In this document: in pieces, positions 7,251 through 14,444 of the stretch
Layout: each line of letters opens with the position of its first letter
Numbering within the stretch: position 1 is the first letter of the stretch
Made by a program: the position numbers and the translations under genes
From: Syntrophorhabdaceae bacterium
GTDB taxonomy: Bacteria; Desulfobacterota; Syntrophorhabdia; Syntrophorhabdales; Syntrophorhabdaceae
Assembly: GCA_026416315.1 (NCBI GenBank)
Contig: JAOAFK010000049.1
Coordinates: forward strand, 1 to 14,444
DNA: 14,444 nt
Reading direction: 5' to 3'
The notes under the pieces: model-generated
The model's database searches: none
What the model saw: only the letters and a program-made list of their open reading frames with translations
Told to the model about the DNA's origin: nothing

Positions 7251-9236
7251 TTACTGTCTTCCCGCAACTATTATATCAACTACCGCCGGATCAGCAAGGG
7301 TTGTTGTATCGCCGAGTTGGTCTATTTCGCCTGCTGCAACCTTTCTTAAGATCCTTCTCATGATCTTGCCTGAACGTGTCTTAGGAAGTCCAGGAACAAA
7401 CTGGATTTTACCGGGAGTCGCAATGGGACCTATCTCTTTTCTTACATGGGCAATGAGCTCTTTTTTGAGCTGGTCGCTTGGTTCATATCCTGATTTGAGT
7501 ATGATATATGCGTAGAGGTCTTCACCTTTTATTTCATGAGGGAAACCAACTACTGCTGATTCTGCAACTGCTGGATAGGAGTTCAGTGCTGCTTCGATCT
7601 CAGCAGTACCCAATCTGTGGCCTGAAACATTAACAACGTCGTCAATACGACCTAAAAGACGGAAATAACCATCTTCGTTGCGGAGGGCACCATCACCTGT
7701 GAAATAGAAACCAGGCTGTTGGACAAAATAGGTGTTATAGAATCTTTCAGGCTCACCAAAAACACCCCTCATCATACCTGGCCATGAACGCTCTATGCAG
7801 AGTTCACCCTGTTCATTAACAGGTGCATCTACTGCTGGCTGGTCTGCGGAAGATCTTGGCTGGAGTGTCCTTGCCTTTACACCAAAGAAAGGAAGGGTTG
7901 CAAATCCTGGAATTGTCGGCCATGCACCTGGAAGAGGTGTGATGAGGATACCACCTGTCTCTGTCTGCCACCATGTGTCAACAATAGGGCATCTTTCGCC
8001 GCCTATATGCTTATGATACCACAGCCATGCCTCAGGGTTGATGGGCTCACCCACTGAACCGAGGAGTCTCAGTGATGAAAGGTCTCTCTTTGCAGGCCAC
8101 TCATCCCCTTCTTTCATAAGGGCTCTAATTGCTGTTGGCGCTGTATAGAATATATTGACTTTAAATTTCTCCACAATCTGCCAGAACCTATCAGGATTTG
8201 GATAAGTTGGGACTGATTCAAAGACAATTGAAGTGGCACCGTTTAGAAGTGGTCCGTATACAATGTAGGAATGACCTGTTACCCAACCAATGTCAGCGGT
8301 GCAGAAATAGATATCCTTGTCTTTATAATCAAAAATGTATTTGAATGTGGCATAAACATAGACCATGTAACCGCCGGTTGTGTGGAGCACGCCTTTTGGT
8401 TTCCCTGTTGAACCTGAAGTATAAAGGATGAAAAGGGGATCCTCTGCATCCATCCATACTGGTGGACATACATCGCTTATATCAGGGGCTGCCATTTCGT
8501 CTTCAAACCATGTATCCCTTCCTTCTTTCATAGGAACATCAAAATTTTCAAGTCTCTTTACAACTATAACTTTATCAACGGTATGGCCTTCTTTCTGACA
8601 GAGATCACATGCTATATCTGCATTTGCTTTAGAACTTACGGTCTTTCCTGAACGCCAGTAACCATTTGCAGTTATCAGTATCTTTGCACCAGCATCGAGT
8701 ATCCTATCACGGAGTGATTCAGCGGAAAAACCACCAAAAACTATTGTGTGGATTGCTCCGATTCTTGCGCATGCAAGCATTGCTACAGGAAGCTGCCATA
8801 TCATAGGAAGATATATGGCAACCCTGTCGCCCTTCCTAACACCTTTTTTCTTTAAAACATTTGCAAATTTTGAAACGAGCTTGAGCATCTCTCTATATGT
8901 AATTTTTTTTACATCATCTTCTGGTTCACCCTGGAAAATGATGGCAACTTTATCGCCTCTTCCCTTTTTTATCTGCATGTCGAGGCAGTTATAGGAAATA
9001 TTTGTCTTGCCGCCGATAAACCATTCGATTTCAGCCTTTGCAAAATCTTCTCTATTGACCTTCAGCCATTTCTTATACCAGTATAATTCTGATGCAATCT
9101 CTCCCCAGAATTCTTCAGGTTCTTCTATCGACCGCTTCCACATCTTTTCATACTCTTCTCTGCTGCTGATGTAGGCCTGCTCTACAAAATCCTCTGGTGG
9201 ATAAAATTTGTTGTTTTCTTCCCTGATTTTTCCCAT
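7251..9236 (-). CDS. acs: Acetyl-CoA synthetase (AMP-forming)
   Basis: Cytoplasmic enzyme of 661 aa, close to the usual 650 or so. It converts acetate, ATP and CoA to acetyl-CoA, AMP and diphosphate through acetyl-AMP. The N-terminal ACS cap domain is present (about 20-80). The core motif YTSGSTGKPKG lies at 272-282. Acetate-pocket elements WVTGHSY, GSVGEPIN and DTWWQTETGG are intact; the Trp in the last one limits the pocket to acetate in characterised Acs. The hinge segment YFRLLGRIDDVVNVSGHRLG leads into the C-terminal domain, and the catalytic lysine is K624 in PKTRSGKIMRR. That is also the lysine reversibly acetylated in Acs enzymes, so post-translational control is possible. The ATG at 9236 follows AGGAGGT with good spacing. 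The gene is divergent from the carbonic anhydrase gene and is followed by its own terminator. Confidence 0.98.
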   Translation of the reverse strand: MGKIREENNKFYPPEDFVEQAYISSREEYEKMWKRSIEEPEEFWGEIASELYWYKKWLKVNREDFAKAEIEWFIGGKTNISYNCLDMQIKKGRGDKVAIIFQGEPEDDVKKITYREMLKLVSKFANVLKKKGVRKGDRVAIYLPMIWQLPVAMLACARIGAIHTIVFGGFSAESLRDRILDAGAKILITANGYWRSGKTVSSKANADIACDLCQKEGHTVDKVIVVKRLENFDVPMKEGRDTWFEDEMAAPDISDVCPPVWMDAEDPLFILYTSGSTGKPKGVLHTTGGYMVYVYATFKYIFDYKDKDIYFCTADIGWVTGHSYIVYGPLLNGATSIVFESVPTYPNPDRFWQIVEKFKVNIFYTAPTAIRALMKEGDEWPAKRDLSSLRLLGSVGEPINPEAWLWYHKHIGGERCPIVDTWWQTETGGILITPLPGAWPTIPGFATLPFFGVKARTLQPRSSADQPAVDAPVNEQGELCIERSWPGMMRGVFGEPERFYNTYFVQQPGFYFTGDGALRNEDGYFRLLGRIDDVVNVSGHRLGTAEIEAALNSYPAVAESAVVGFPHEIKGEDLYAYIILKSGYEPSDQLKKELIAHVRKEIGPIATPGKIQFVPGLPKTRSGKIMRRILRKVAAGEIDQLGDTTTLADPAVVDIIVAGRQ

Positions 9237-9300
9237 ACGGAACCTCCTGATTTAATATAATTGGTTGTGTTGCTATTTAGTTTTCATGAATTAATGCTCT

Positions 9301-9329
9301 ATTCTAAACATAGAAAAGAAAGTTGTCAA
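9301..9329 (-). promoter_or_regulatory. Predicted sigma-70-type promoter of acs
   Basis: On the minus strand TTGACA (9329-9324) and TAGAAT (9306-9301) are separated by 17 nt. That is a perfect -35, a one-mismatch -10 and the ideal spacer. Transcription would start near 9294, giving a leader of about 58 nt that ends in AGGAGGT before the acs ATG. No clear operator dyad was seen in the 229-bp divergent region. Confidence 0.75.
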
Positions 9330-9410
9330 TAAAATTTTGTTAATATTTTCACATAAAATTTAAAGTTAAAATCAAAAATCTTTCAGTTTAAAATGGGGTT
9401 TTTAAAATGC

Positions 9411-9439
9411 TTGAGAATTTCCTGTAAATTTTTTAAAAT
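9411..9439 (+). promoter_or_regulatory. Predicted sigma-70-type promoter of the carbonic anhydrase gene
   Basis: TTGAGA (9411-9416) and TAAAAT (9434-9439) are separated by 17 nt, each with one mismatch to consensus. Transcription would start near 9446, about 20 nt before the ATG. The area is very AT-rich, so chance matches are more likely here than for acs. Confidence 0.55.
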
Positions 9440-9465
9440 AAGAAAAAAACAAAAAGGAGTTGAAA

Positions 9466-10050
9466 ATGCCTTATACAACAGAAAAAGATCCCTTAACACT
9501 TTTGATAGAAGGCAACAAAAGATATGCATCAGGACATCCGATACATCCCCATGAGGATTCAGAAAGAAGAAAGGAGGTTTCCAGTGGACAAAAACCTTTT
9601 GCAGTTATTGTAGGTTGTTCTGACTCCCGTGTACCACCTCAAATAATATTCGACCAAGGTATTGGTGACCTATTTATCATAAGGGTTGCAGGCAATATTG
9701 TAGATGATGTGGCATTGGGCAGTATAGAATATGCTGTTGAACATCTTGGAACAGAACTCGTTGTTGTTTTGGGACATTCAAAGTGCGGTGCTGTTATGGC
9801 TGCTGTAAACGGGACAGAAGAAGATGGTCATATCAGATGTATAATAAAAACCATTATGCCTGCAGTAGAAAAAGCAAGGAAACAGGAGGGTGATGTTATT
9901 GTAAATGCCATCAGGAATAATATTGATATGATGGTTGAAACAATCAAAAATTCTGAACCCATAATATCTAAACTAATAAAAAAAGGAAAGTTAAAGGTAA
10001 TAGGTGCACACTACGATATTGATACAGGTGTAGTTGAATTTTACACCTAA
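9466..10050 (+). CDS. Beta-class carbonic anhydrase
   Basis: Zinc enzyme of 194 aa that interconverts CO2 and bicarbonate in the cytoplasm. All beta-class signatures are present: GCSDSRVPP (50-58) with zinc ligand C51 and the Asp-Arg dyad D53/R55, and GHSKCGAV (103-110) with zinc ligands H104 and C107. The segment IFDQGIGDLFIIRVAGN (61-77) is also typical. No signal peptide is seen. The start is the ATG at 9466 after AAGGAG; a TTG two codons earlier would overlap that site. The radical SAM gene follows after 5 nt, so the two should share one mRNA. It sits opposite acs, and supply of bicarbonate for carboxylation of acetyl-CoA-derived intermediates is a plausible role (inference). Confidence 0.96.
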   Translation: MPYTTEKDPLTLLIEGNKRYASGHPIHPHEDSERRKEVSSGQKPFAVIVGCSDSRVPPQIIFDQGIGDLFIIRVAGNIVDDVALGSIEYAVEHLGTELVVVLGHSKCGAVMAAVNGTEEDGHIRCIIKTIMPAVEKARKQEGDVIVNAIRNNIDMMVETIKNSEPIISKLIKKGKLKVIGAHYDIDTGVVEFYT

Positions 10051-10055
10051 AAATA

Positions 10056-11111
10056 ATGGGCGCCTTAAAGTTTAATGCCTGGCAGATAGAATTAACAACA
10101 AGATGCCCCTTGCGATGTGCCATGTGTTTAAAGGACACATATAAGGATTGGCATCGTAAAGATATGGAAATAGATAACTTTACAAAAATTCTGCCCTATT
10201 TAAAAGATGTGAAAACCGTTGTCCTCGAGGGATGGGGCGAATCTTTAATGCATCCCCATATTATAGAGATTATAGATTTAGTAAAAAGTCAGGGTTGCGA
10301 GGTAGGTTTTGTAACAAGCGGTTTTGGTCTTGATGAACCTATTATGGATAAACTATTTATGGCAGGGATTGACTTTATAGGATTTTCTTTTTCTGGTGCC
10401 ACTTCTGAAATACACAATTCCATAAGGATAAATTCTGATTTTAATACACTTTTAAACACAGTAAAAATGTTTTCTGAAAAAAAGCCTAAACAGATAGAGA
10501 CACATATCGTTTATCTGGTGCTGAAAAAGAATGTCCATGAAATGCCTGAGTTAGTAAAGGTAGCAGCAGAGGCAGGCGTTAAAGAGGTAGTTTTCATAAA
10601 TATAATCCATGTAACTAACTGGTGGCAGGACAAAGAAAAGGCTTTTATTTGTTTTGAGGAAAAGCCTTATAAAAAAATAATAAATCAAATAATAAAAGAA
10701 ACCATAAACACAGCAAAAAGATATAAGATAATGATTCATCTGCCCAATTTTTCCATAACAGAGGTTGCTATATGCTCTGAAAACCCCCTTGAAAACCTTT
10801 ATATCTCCGTAGATGGTGATGTTTCTCCATGTGTATATTTAAATCCACCCATACAAAACAGTTTTATAAGGATATTCTGTGGGAAAGAATATAAAACTGA
10901 TAAATTGGGTTTTGGAAATATTTTCTACGAAGACATAGAAACCATATGGTGTAGAGAAGAATATATTGAGTTCAGAAATAGATTTCTTGCGAGAAAAAGA
11001 AAATTTATGGATCTGTACAACCTCCTTTTGGAACAAAAAAAGCCTGCCGATTTTGTATTTCCCGAACCACCAGAATCATGTAAAACATGCTACAAGTTAT
11101 TAGGGGTCTAA
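10056..11111 (+). CDS. Radical SAM protein with reduced SPASM-like C-terminus, function unknown
   Basis: A 351-aa iron-sulfur enzyme. The radical SAM cluster motif CPLRCAMC supplies C17, C21 and C24 near the N-terminus. The GGE-type SAM motif reads LEGWGES (57-63), as in many SPASM proteins, and the partial TIM barrel extends to about residue 230. The C-terminal part has a CX13GX4C pattern (C240, G254, C259) that matches the first half of the SPASM signature, and then only a CX2C (C342, C345) six residues from the end. The usual following CX5CX3C is missing, so there are ligands for one auxiliary 4Fe-4S cluster rather than two. C280 and C303 also lie between them. The start is the ATG at 10056; no strong ribosome site is seen and coupling to the anhydrase gene is likely. 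No peptide substrate gene is seen nearby. The product cannot be named. Confidence 0.85.
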   Translation: MGALKFNAWQIELTTRCPLRCAMCLKDTYKDWHRKDMEIDNFTKILPYLKDVKTVVLEGWGESLMHPHIIEIIDLVKSQGCEVGFVTSGFGLDEPIMDKLFMAGIDFIGFSFSGATSEIHNSIRINSDFNTLLNTVKMFSEKKPKQIETHIVYLVLKKNVHEMPELVKVAAEAGVKEVVFINIIHVTNWWQDKEKAFICFEEKPYKKIINQIIKETINTAKRYKIMIHLPNFSITEVAICSENPLENLYISVDGDVSPCVYLNPPIQNSFIRIFCGKEYKTDKLGFGNIFYEDIETIWCREEYIEFRNRFLARKRKFMDLYNLLLEQKKPADFVFPEPPESCKTCYKLLGV

Positions 11112-11114
11112 TTA

Positions 11115-11143
11115 AAGGGCAGACTTTTTATTAGTCTGCCCTT
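11115..11143. terminator. Bidirectional intrinsic terminator between convergent genes
   Basis: An 11-bp perfect stem, AAGGGCAGACT (11115-11125) with AGTCTGCCCTT (11133-11143), has a 7-nt loop. ATTTTA follows on the + strand and TTTAATTA on the - strand. It lies 3 nt after the radical SAM stop and 10 nt from the stop of the convergent membrane protein gene, so it can serve both. Confidence 0.88.
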
Positions 11144-11153
11144 ATTTTAGAGA

Positions 11154-12686
11154 TTAAAACTTTGGCACAGGAAAAAGAACACCGCCGAAAATCAGCCATG
11201 ATAAAAGGAGTGTCCAGAAGATATTAAATAACTGGGCAATAAGGAATGCAGCTGCTGGTCTTCCTCCACCCATAGATACAAGCTCTTTAAACTGCGTATC
11301 AAGACCAATGCAAAGAAATGCAAGGGTAAACCACCATACCCTGAAACCTGCTGTTATACCTGTAGCCGCCTTTGCAGTTGCTTCAGGCAAAACGAATGAA
11401 AATACCACAGATGCTATAATAAATCCCACAACAAATTTCGGGAATCTAAACCAGATCTCCATAAAGCTTGGTTTTTCGCCTGTGGTCTGGCCTTTAAAGG
11501 TAAACCATACGGCAAGTAAAAATGCAGCAAGGCCTATGAGTACATTTTGTGCCATTTTTACCACCACTGCAACAGCCATGGCTGCTTCTCCAGCTATGGC
11601 CCCTGCTGCAACAACTGCCCCTGTTGTGTCAATGGTTCCACCAATCCAGGCACCTGCTACAGCAGGGGACATACCCACCGCTTTTGCAATGAGGGGTTGA
11701 AATATAAGCATGGGTATAGCACAAAGCAGCACAAGGGAGATAGTATGGCTAATCTTTTTCTGGTCACCCTTTACAGCACCGCCTGCAGCAATGGCAGCGG
11801 ATACACCGCATATGGATACTGCTGCCCCTAAAATTGATGCAAATTCGTCATCAAGACCAAGCTTTTTTGCAACCCAAAAGCAGAAATAAAAAACCGCAAA
11901 AACAACTAAAATCGACTGAACCATTCCGTATGCCCCTACTTTAGCAATGGTTGTAAATAAAACCTCTGCACCTAAAAGCACTAAACCAATTTTTATAAAA
12001 AATTCTGTTTTAACGGCAGTTTTCAGCCAATCGGGAACACCGACGGTATTACTTATAAGAAGCCCTATTAGTAATGCCCAAAATACGACCTCAAGCCCAT
12101 AATAGGAAACGGTCGTATTTCCAGCAATAAAAAAAGAGATTGCTGAACATATATACACTATAACAAAACCAATGGTGAATTTGCCTAAAGGCATACCCAT
12201 AAAAGCCATACCAATGGCACCTAATATCCAGAGAAAGATTAAAAGATACAATGCCTGAAGTAAATTAGTACCTGAAAACACCTTTCCTATGGTGGCTGTA
12301 GCATCCCTCTTTATATCTTTTGCAAGTTTATCTACTTTTTTCCCAATATCTTTATCTTTGGCATCTTTTACAGCCTTTTCAAGCTTATCTGCTGCACTCC
12401 CTATTGCCTTTCTGTCTTTCCCTTCGATGGCGGTTTTCAATGCGAGTAGATGAGGTTGCAAACCTGTTTCAGCTTTAGACTCAGCCTCTTTTAAAAGGGC
12501 TTCTGTTTTCTTTAAATTTCCTGGTAGGGTCTCTTCAAATGCAGCATCAGTCATCCATCTCCACGATGGCATTTTAAATGTTGCACCTGCCATAAAGATT
12601 ATAAGAATAATAAATCCTATCCAAACAGACATCCAGTCATCTTTTTTCCATAAAGTTGTCCAGTCAATAGGCCTTTTCTCTTCCAT
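11154..12686 (-). CDS. YeiH/UPF0324 family membrane protein with extra N-terminal periplasmic helical domain
   Basis: Inner-membrane protein of 510 aa, against about 340-350 for the usual UPF0324 (Cons_hypoth698) family. The family core starts near residue 142. It shows the recognisable elements EFFIKIGLVLLGAEVLF (228-244), SICGVSAAIAAGGAV (291-305) and GAWIGGTIDTTGAVVAAG (345-362), with about ten membrane helices. Members are often labelled putative sulfate exporters, but the substrate is poorly established. The extra N-terminus has a membrane helix (about 20-37) and then a charged, Lys/Ala/Glu-rich helical stretch (55-127) of coiled-coil character, probably periplasmic. The third core motif has Asp-Thr-Thr-Gly where shorter homologues usually carry His-Asp-x-x-Gln, so this is a distinct subfamily. 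The ATG at 12686 is preceded by AAGGGGG at 5 nt. The gene has its own predicted promoter and shares a terminator with the convergent pair. Confidence 0.82.
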   Translation of the reverse strand: MEEKRPIDWTTLWKKDDWMSVWIGFIILIIFMAGATFKMPSWRWMTDAAFEETLPGNLKKTEALLKEAESKAETGLQPHLLALKTAIEGKDRKAIGSAADKLEKAVKDAKDKDIGKKVDKLAKDIKRDATATIGKVFSGTNLLQALYLLIFLWILGAIGMAFMGMPLGKFTIGFVIVYICSAISFFIAGNTTVSYYGLEVVFWALLIGLLISNTVGVPDWLKTAVKTEFFIKIGLVLLGAEVLFTTIAKVGAYGMVQSILVVFAVFYFCFWVAKKLGLDDEFASILGAAVSICGVSAAIAAGGAVKGDQKKISHTISLVLLCAIPMLIFQPLIAKAVGMSPAVAGAWIGGTIDTTGAVVAAGAIAGEAAMAVAVVVKMAQNVLIGLAAFLLAVWFTFKGQTTGEKPSFMEIWFRFPKFVVGFIIASVVFSFVLPEATAKAATGITAGFRVWWFTLAFLCIGLDTQFKELVSMGGGRPAAAFLIAQLFNIFWTLLLSWLIFGGVLFPVPKF

Positions 12687-12749
12687 AAAAACCCCCTTTT
12701 TTTTATTTTTCCTTAAAAAACTTCATGCTGGAAGATTGTCTTTTTACCT

Positions 12750-12776
12750 TTTATATTACTTGTTTGAACTTGTCAA
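12750..12776 (-). promoter_or_regulatory. Predicted promoter of the YeiH-family gene
   Basis: On the minus strand a perfect TTGACA (12776-12771) is followed after 15 nt by TATAAA (12755-12750); shifting the -10 to TAAAAG gives 17 nt. The short spacer for the better -10 suggests a weak or activated promoter. The leader would be about 57 nt. The 8-bp inverted repeat at 12817-12844 lies upstream. Confidence 0.5.
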
Positions 12777-12849
12777 TCCTATTTTTGTTTAAGAATCAAT
12801 TAAGCATGAATTGGAAGTGATTTTATGATTATAAGAAAAATCACAAAAT

Positions 12850-12876
12850 AAAAAAGGGGGATGTACCCCCTTTTTT
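12850..12876 (-). terminator. Intrinsic terminator of dctP
   Basis: An 11-bp stem (AAAAAAGGGGG at 12850-12860 with CCCCCTTTTTT at 12866-12876) has a 5-nt loop. On the minus strand the T-rich arm is the 3' side. It starts 16 nt after the dctP stop. Because A and T runs flank both sides it could also act on + strand transcripts, but no + strand gene ends here. Confidence 0.88.
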
Positions 12877-12892
12877 TGAATACTATGCAATA

Positions 12893-13918
12893 CTATCTTT
12901 GAGACTTTATAAAATCTAAACAGAATTTAACAATCTCATCCCCTGGTAAACCTTTTTCCTTTGCTGATTTTGCATACTCATCAAGGAGTGGTTGAACTGC
13001 CTTTGCCCAACGTGTATCTTCTTCATGTGAAAGTGGAACTACCTTCTGACCTTTAGACTTTAAGAAATCATAACCTTCTTTGTCAATGGCATCCCATAGT
13101 GCAGCCTGTTTTTTTGTATACTCTGCACTTACCTCTTCAAAAACCTTCTGTACATCTTTAGGCAGGGAGTCCCATTTTTGTTTGTTCATTACAACAAACA
13201 TCGCTGTTGTGTAGGCTGAACCAAAATTCTGTATTGTATATGATACAACTTCACCCCATTTCCAGCCATGAAGAGCCTCTGCTGGCGCCATTGCACCTTC
13301 TGCGACACCTGTTCTCAAGGCATCATATGTTTCTCCCATGGCAGTGCCAACCGGTGCGGCCCCAAGGGCACTGACGACCTTTGATGCAAGCCCTGTCGCC
13401 CTTATCTTTCTTCCTTTTAAATCCTCAAGCTTTGATACAGGAAATTTGGTATGGAGTATTCCAGGCCCATGGGCATGCAGTATTAGAACCTTCACATCAG
13501 CAAGCTCTTTTGGGTGAAATTTCTTATAAACAGCGTTTACAAGATTCGTTGCAATCACACCGCTTTTATAGCCAAGAGGAAGGTCAACGGCCTCCATTAC
13601 TGGGAATTTACCTCTTGTGTATGCAAAAACACTCTCACCTATATCGGATATTCCTTTTACAACTCCATCGTAAACCTGTGGTGCAGGTGTCAATGTTCCA
13701 CCTGGATGATAATCGATTTTTACCGCACCATTTGTCCTCTTTTCGATTTCTTTTATCCAGTCCTCCATGATTTTACTGTTTTTGTGAGCTGCTGGAAAGA
13801 AATTAGAAAAGGTTAGTTTTATTACCTTCTGTGCACCTGCATCATTAGGAAGCGATATCATGCAGACGGCTACAAAGAAAACAAAGAGAACAACCTTTGC
13901 CCATAAAACTTTTTTCAT
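12893..13918 (-). CDS. dctP: TRAP transporter periplasmic solute receptor, DctP family
   Basis: Secreted receptor of 341 aa for a tripartite ATP-independent periplasmic transporter. A Sec signal peptide is clear: MKK, a hydrophobic core at about 8-22 and a cleavage site after AGA at 29. The mature protein begins with a strand KLTFSNFFPAAHKNSK typical of DctP. The segment LKGRKIRATG contains R173, the position of the conserved arginine that binds the ligand carboxylate in this family, and a later NKQKWDSLPKDVQKVFEE helix is also family-typical. The ligand is therefore probably an organic acid, though which one cannot be read. An AGGAGG site lies 8 nt before the ATG. The gene is downstream of dctM with a 151-nt gap, its own promoter and its own terminator, which would allow the receptor to be made in excess over the permease. 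Confidence 0.93.
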   Translation of the reverse strand: MKKVLWAKVVLFVFFVAVCMISLPNDAGAQKVIKLTFSNFFPAAHKNSKIMEDWIKEIEKRTNGAVKIDYHPGGTLTPAPQVYDGVVKGISDIGESVFAYTRGKFPVMEAVDLPLGYKSGVIATNLVNAVYKKFHPKELADVKVLILHAHGPGILHTKFPVSKLEDLKGRKIRATGLASKVVSALGAAPVGTAMGETYDALRTGVAEGAMAPAEALHGWKWGEVVSYTIQNFGSAYTTAMFVVMNKQKWDSLPKDVQKVFEEVSAEYTKKQAALWDAIDKEGYDFLKSKGQKVVPLSHEEDTRWAKAVQPLLDEYAKSAKEKGLPGDEIVKFCLDFIKSQR

Positions 13919-13947
13919 GCCCCCTACCTCCTTTTGTTTTTTTTCAT

Positions 13948-13977
13948 TTTATATTAAATATCATATTTATTTGTCAA
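13948..13977 (-). promoter_or_regulatory. Predicted sigma-70-type promoter of dctP
   Basis: On the minus strand TTGACA (13977-13972) is followed after 18 nt by TATAAA (13953-13948). A second TTGACA lies further upstream at 14028-14023, with TTTTAA 17 nt after it, and could be a weaker tandem promoter. The leader from the first would be about 23 nt and contains the AGGAGG site. Confidence 0.6.
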
Positions 13978-14069
13978 TCAATTTTTCCATAATTATATTT
14001 TAAAACCAATTATTTTAACTGTTGTCAAATCCCGAAAAACTCCTTCTGAACCATACACCGGTTTATATT

Positions 14070-14444
14070 CTACTGGACTGCCATGCCGAAAAATTTTGGT
14101 AAAAACAGGCAGAGTTCAGGAAATGCAACAAAGAGGATCGCGGCAACAATAAGGCATGCTAAAAATACCCAAATACCTGAAAACACTGTATTTAACGGTA
14201 TTTTCGAAATACCTGAAACAACATAACTGTTAACACCCACAGGCGGTGTAATAACACCCATCATAGTTATAAGAACTATAATAACACCGAACCATACGGG
14301 ATTAAATCCAAGCTTTAGTATCACAGGATAGAATATGGGAATTGTGAGAACGATGAGTGCCAGGGCATCTATTACGCAACCACCGATGAGATAAATAAAG
14401 ATTATAATTGCCATAATGATGGTGGGATGTAGACCAAGGCCACC
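14070..14444 (-). CDS. dctM: TRAP transporter large permease DctM, C-terminal part (5' end outside window)
   Basis: The last 124 codons of the 12-helix TRAP membrane subunit; the frame stays open to the window edge (reading GGLGLHPT before the first internal Met). Family features include a helix ending GGCVIDALALIVLTIPIFYP, the segment LGFNPVWFGVIIVL, and the highly conserved MGVITPPVGVNSYVVSG, followed by two closing helices. Full proteins are usually about 425-440 aa, so some 300 residues lie beyond the window. The small subunit DctQ is not within the window and should lie upstream, or be fused to this protein. It works with the DctP receptor encoded next, using an ion gradient. Confidence 0.92.
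   Translation of the reverse strand, partial: GGLGLHPTIIMAIIIFIYLIGGCVIDALALIVLTIPIFYPVILKLGFNPVWFGVIIVLITMMGVITPPVGVNSYVVSGISKIPLNTVFSGIWVFLACLIVAAILFVAFPELCLFLPKFFGMAVQ

Noticed and set aside
7195..7300. A yybP-ykoY manganese riboswitch before the GDT1-type gene
   Set aside because: This is the usual control for such exporters, but the upstream space holds only the acs terminator and the acs 3' end, with no room for the riboswitch fold.
11308..11831. Open frames opposite the YeiH-family gene
   Set aside because: They lie fully antisense to a well-supported membrane protein, have low-complexity Ala/Thr- or Cys/Ser-rich translations, and have no ribosome sites.
13381..13816. Two overlapping open frames opposite dctP
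   Set aside because: They are antisense to a signal-peptide-bearing receptor with clear family motifs and show no domain features or start signals of their own.

Overview
The window looks like chromosomal DNA of a low-GC (roughly 38% by eye) Gram-negative bacterium. The Gram-negative reading rests on a TRAP transporter with a Sec-exported periplasmic receptor and on a complete Liv-type (HAAT) ABC importer. The gene content would suit an anaerobic or sulfur-cycling lineage such as Desulfobacterota or Nitrospirota, but this is inferred from gene families only and no taxonomic marker is present. Coding density is high, genes start with good Shine-Dalgarno sites or tight couplings, and intrinsic terminators are clear. 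I see no mobile element, CRISPR array, tRNA or rRNA.

Region 1 (1-5613, + strand) is one run of seven genes: the C-terminal end of a Liv-type substrate-binding protein, livG, livF, an isochorismatase-fold cysteine hydrolase, livM, livH and a MOFRL-type glycerate 2-kinase. The hydrolase sits between the ATPase and permease genes, and the kinase follows livH directly. The set therefore reads as an import-and-degrade operon for an amide- or amino-type compound whose breakdown gives a glycerate-level intermediate (inference). The hydrolase has Glu where the family normally has its catalytic Asp. A near-perfect 30-nt palindrome separates it from livM.

Region 2 (5627-9236, - strand) is read as acs (acetyl-CoA synthetase), then a GDT1/UPF0016 metal transporter, then an orphan SAM-dependent methyltransferase with MidA-like features. 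A textbook terminator for acs overlaps the start region of the transporter gene.

Region 3 (9237-11143) begins with a 229-bp divergent promoter region carrying good sigma-70-type promoters for acs (-) and for a beta-carbonic anhydrase (+). A radical SAM protein with a reduced SPASM-like C-terminus follows the anhydrase after 5 nt. A bidirectional terminator closes this pair.

Region 4 (11154-14444, - strand) holds a long YeiH/UPF0324 membrane protein with an extra N-terminal helical periplasmic domain, a TRAP periplasmic receptor (dctP), and the C-terminal part of the TRAP large permease (dctM), which runs off the window. Each of the first two genes has its own promoter.

Most genes belong to known families. 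The best leads are the hydrolase/kinase Liv cassette, the anhydrase-radical SAM pair, the methyltransferase, the extended YeiH protein and the terminator that overlaps a gene start.
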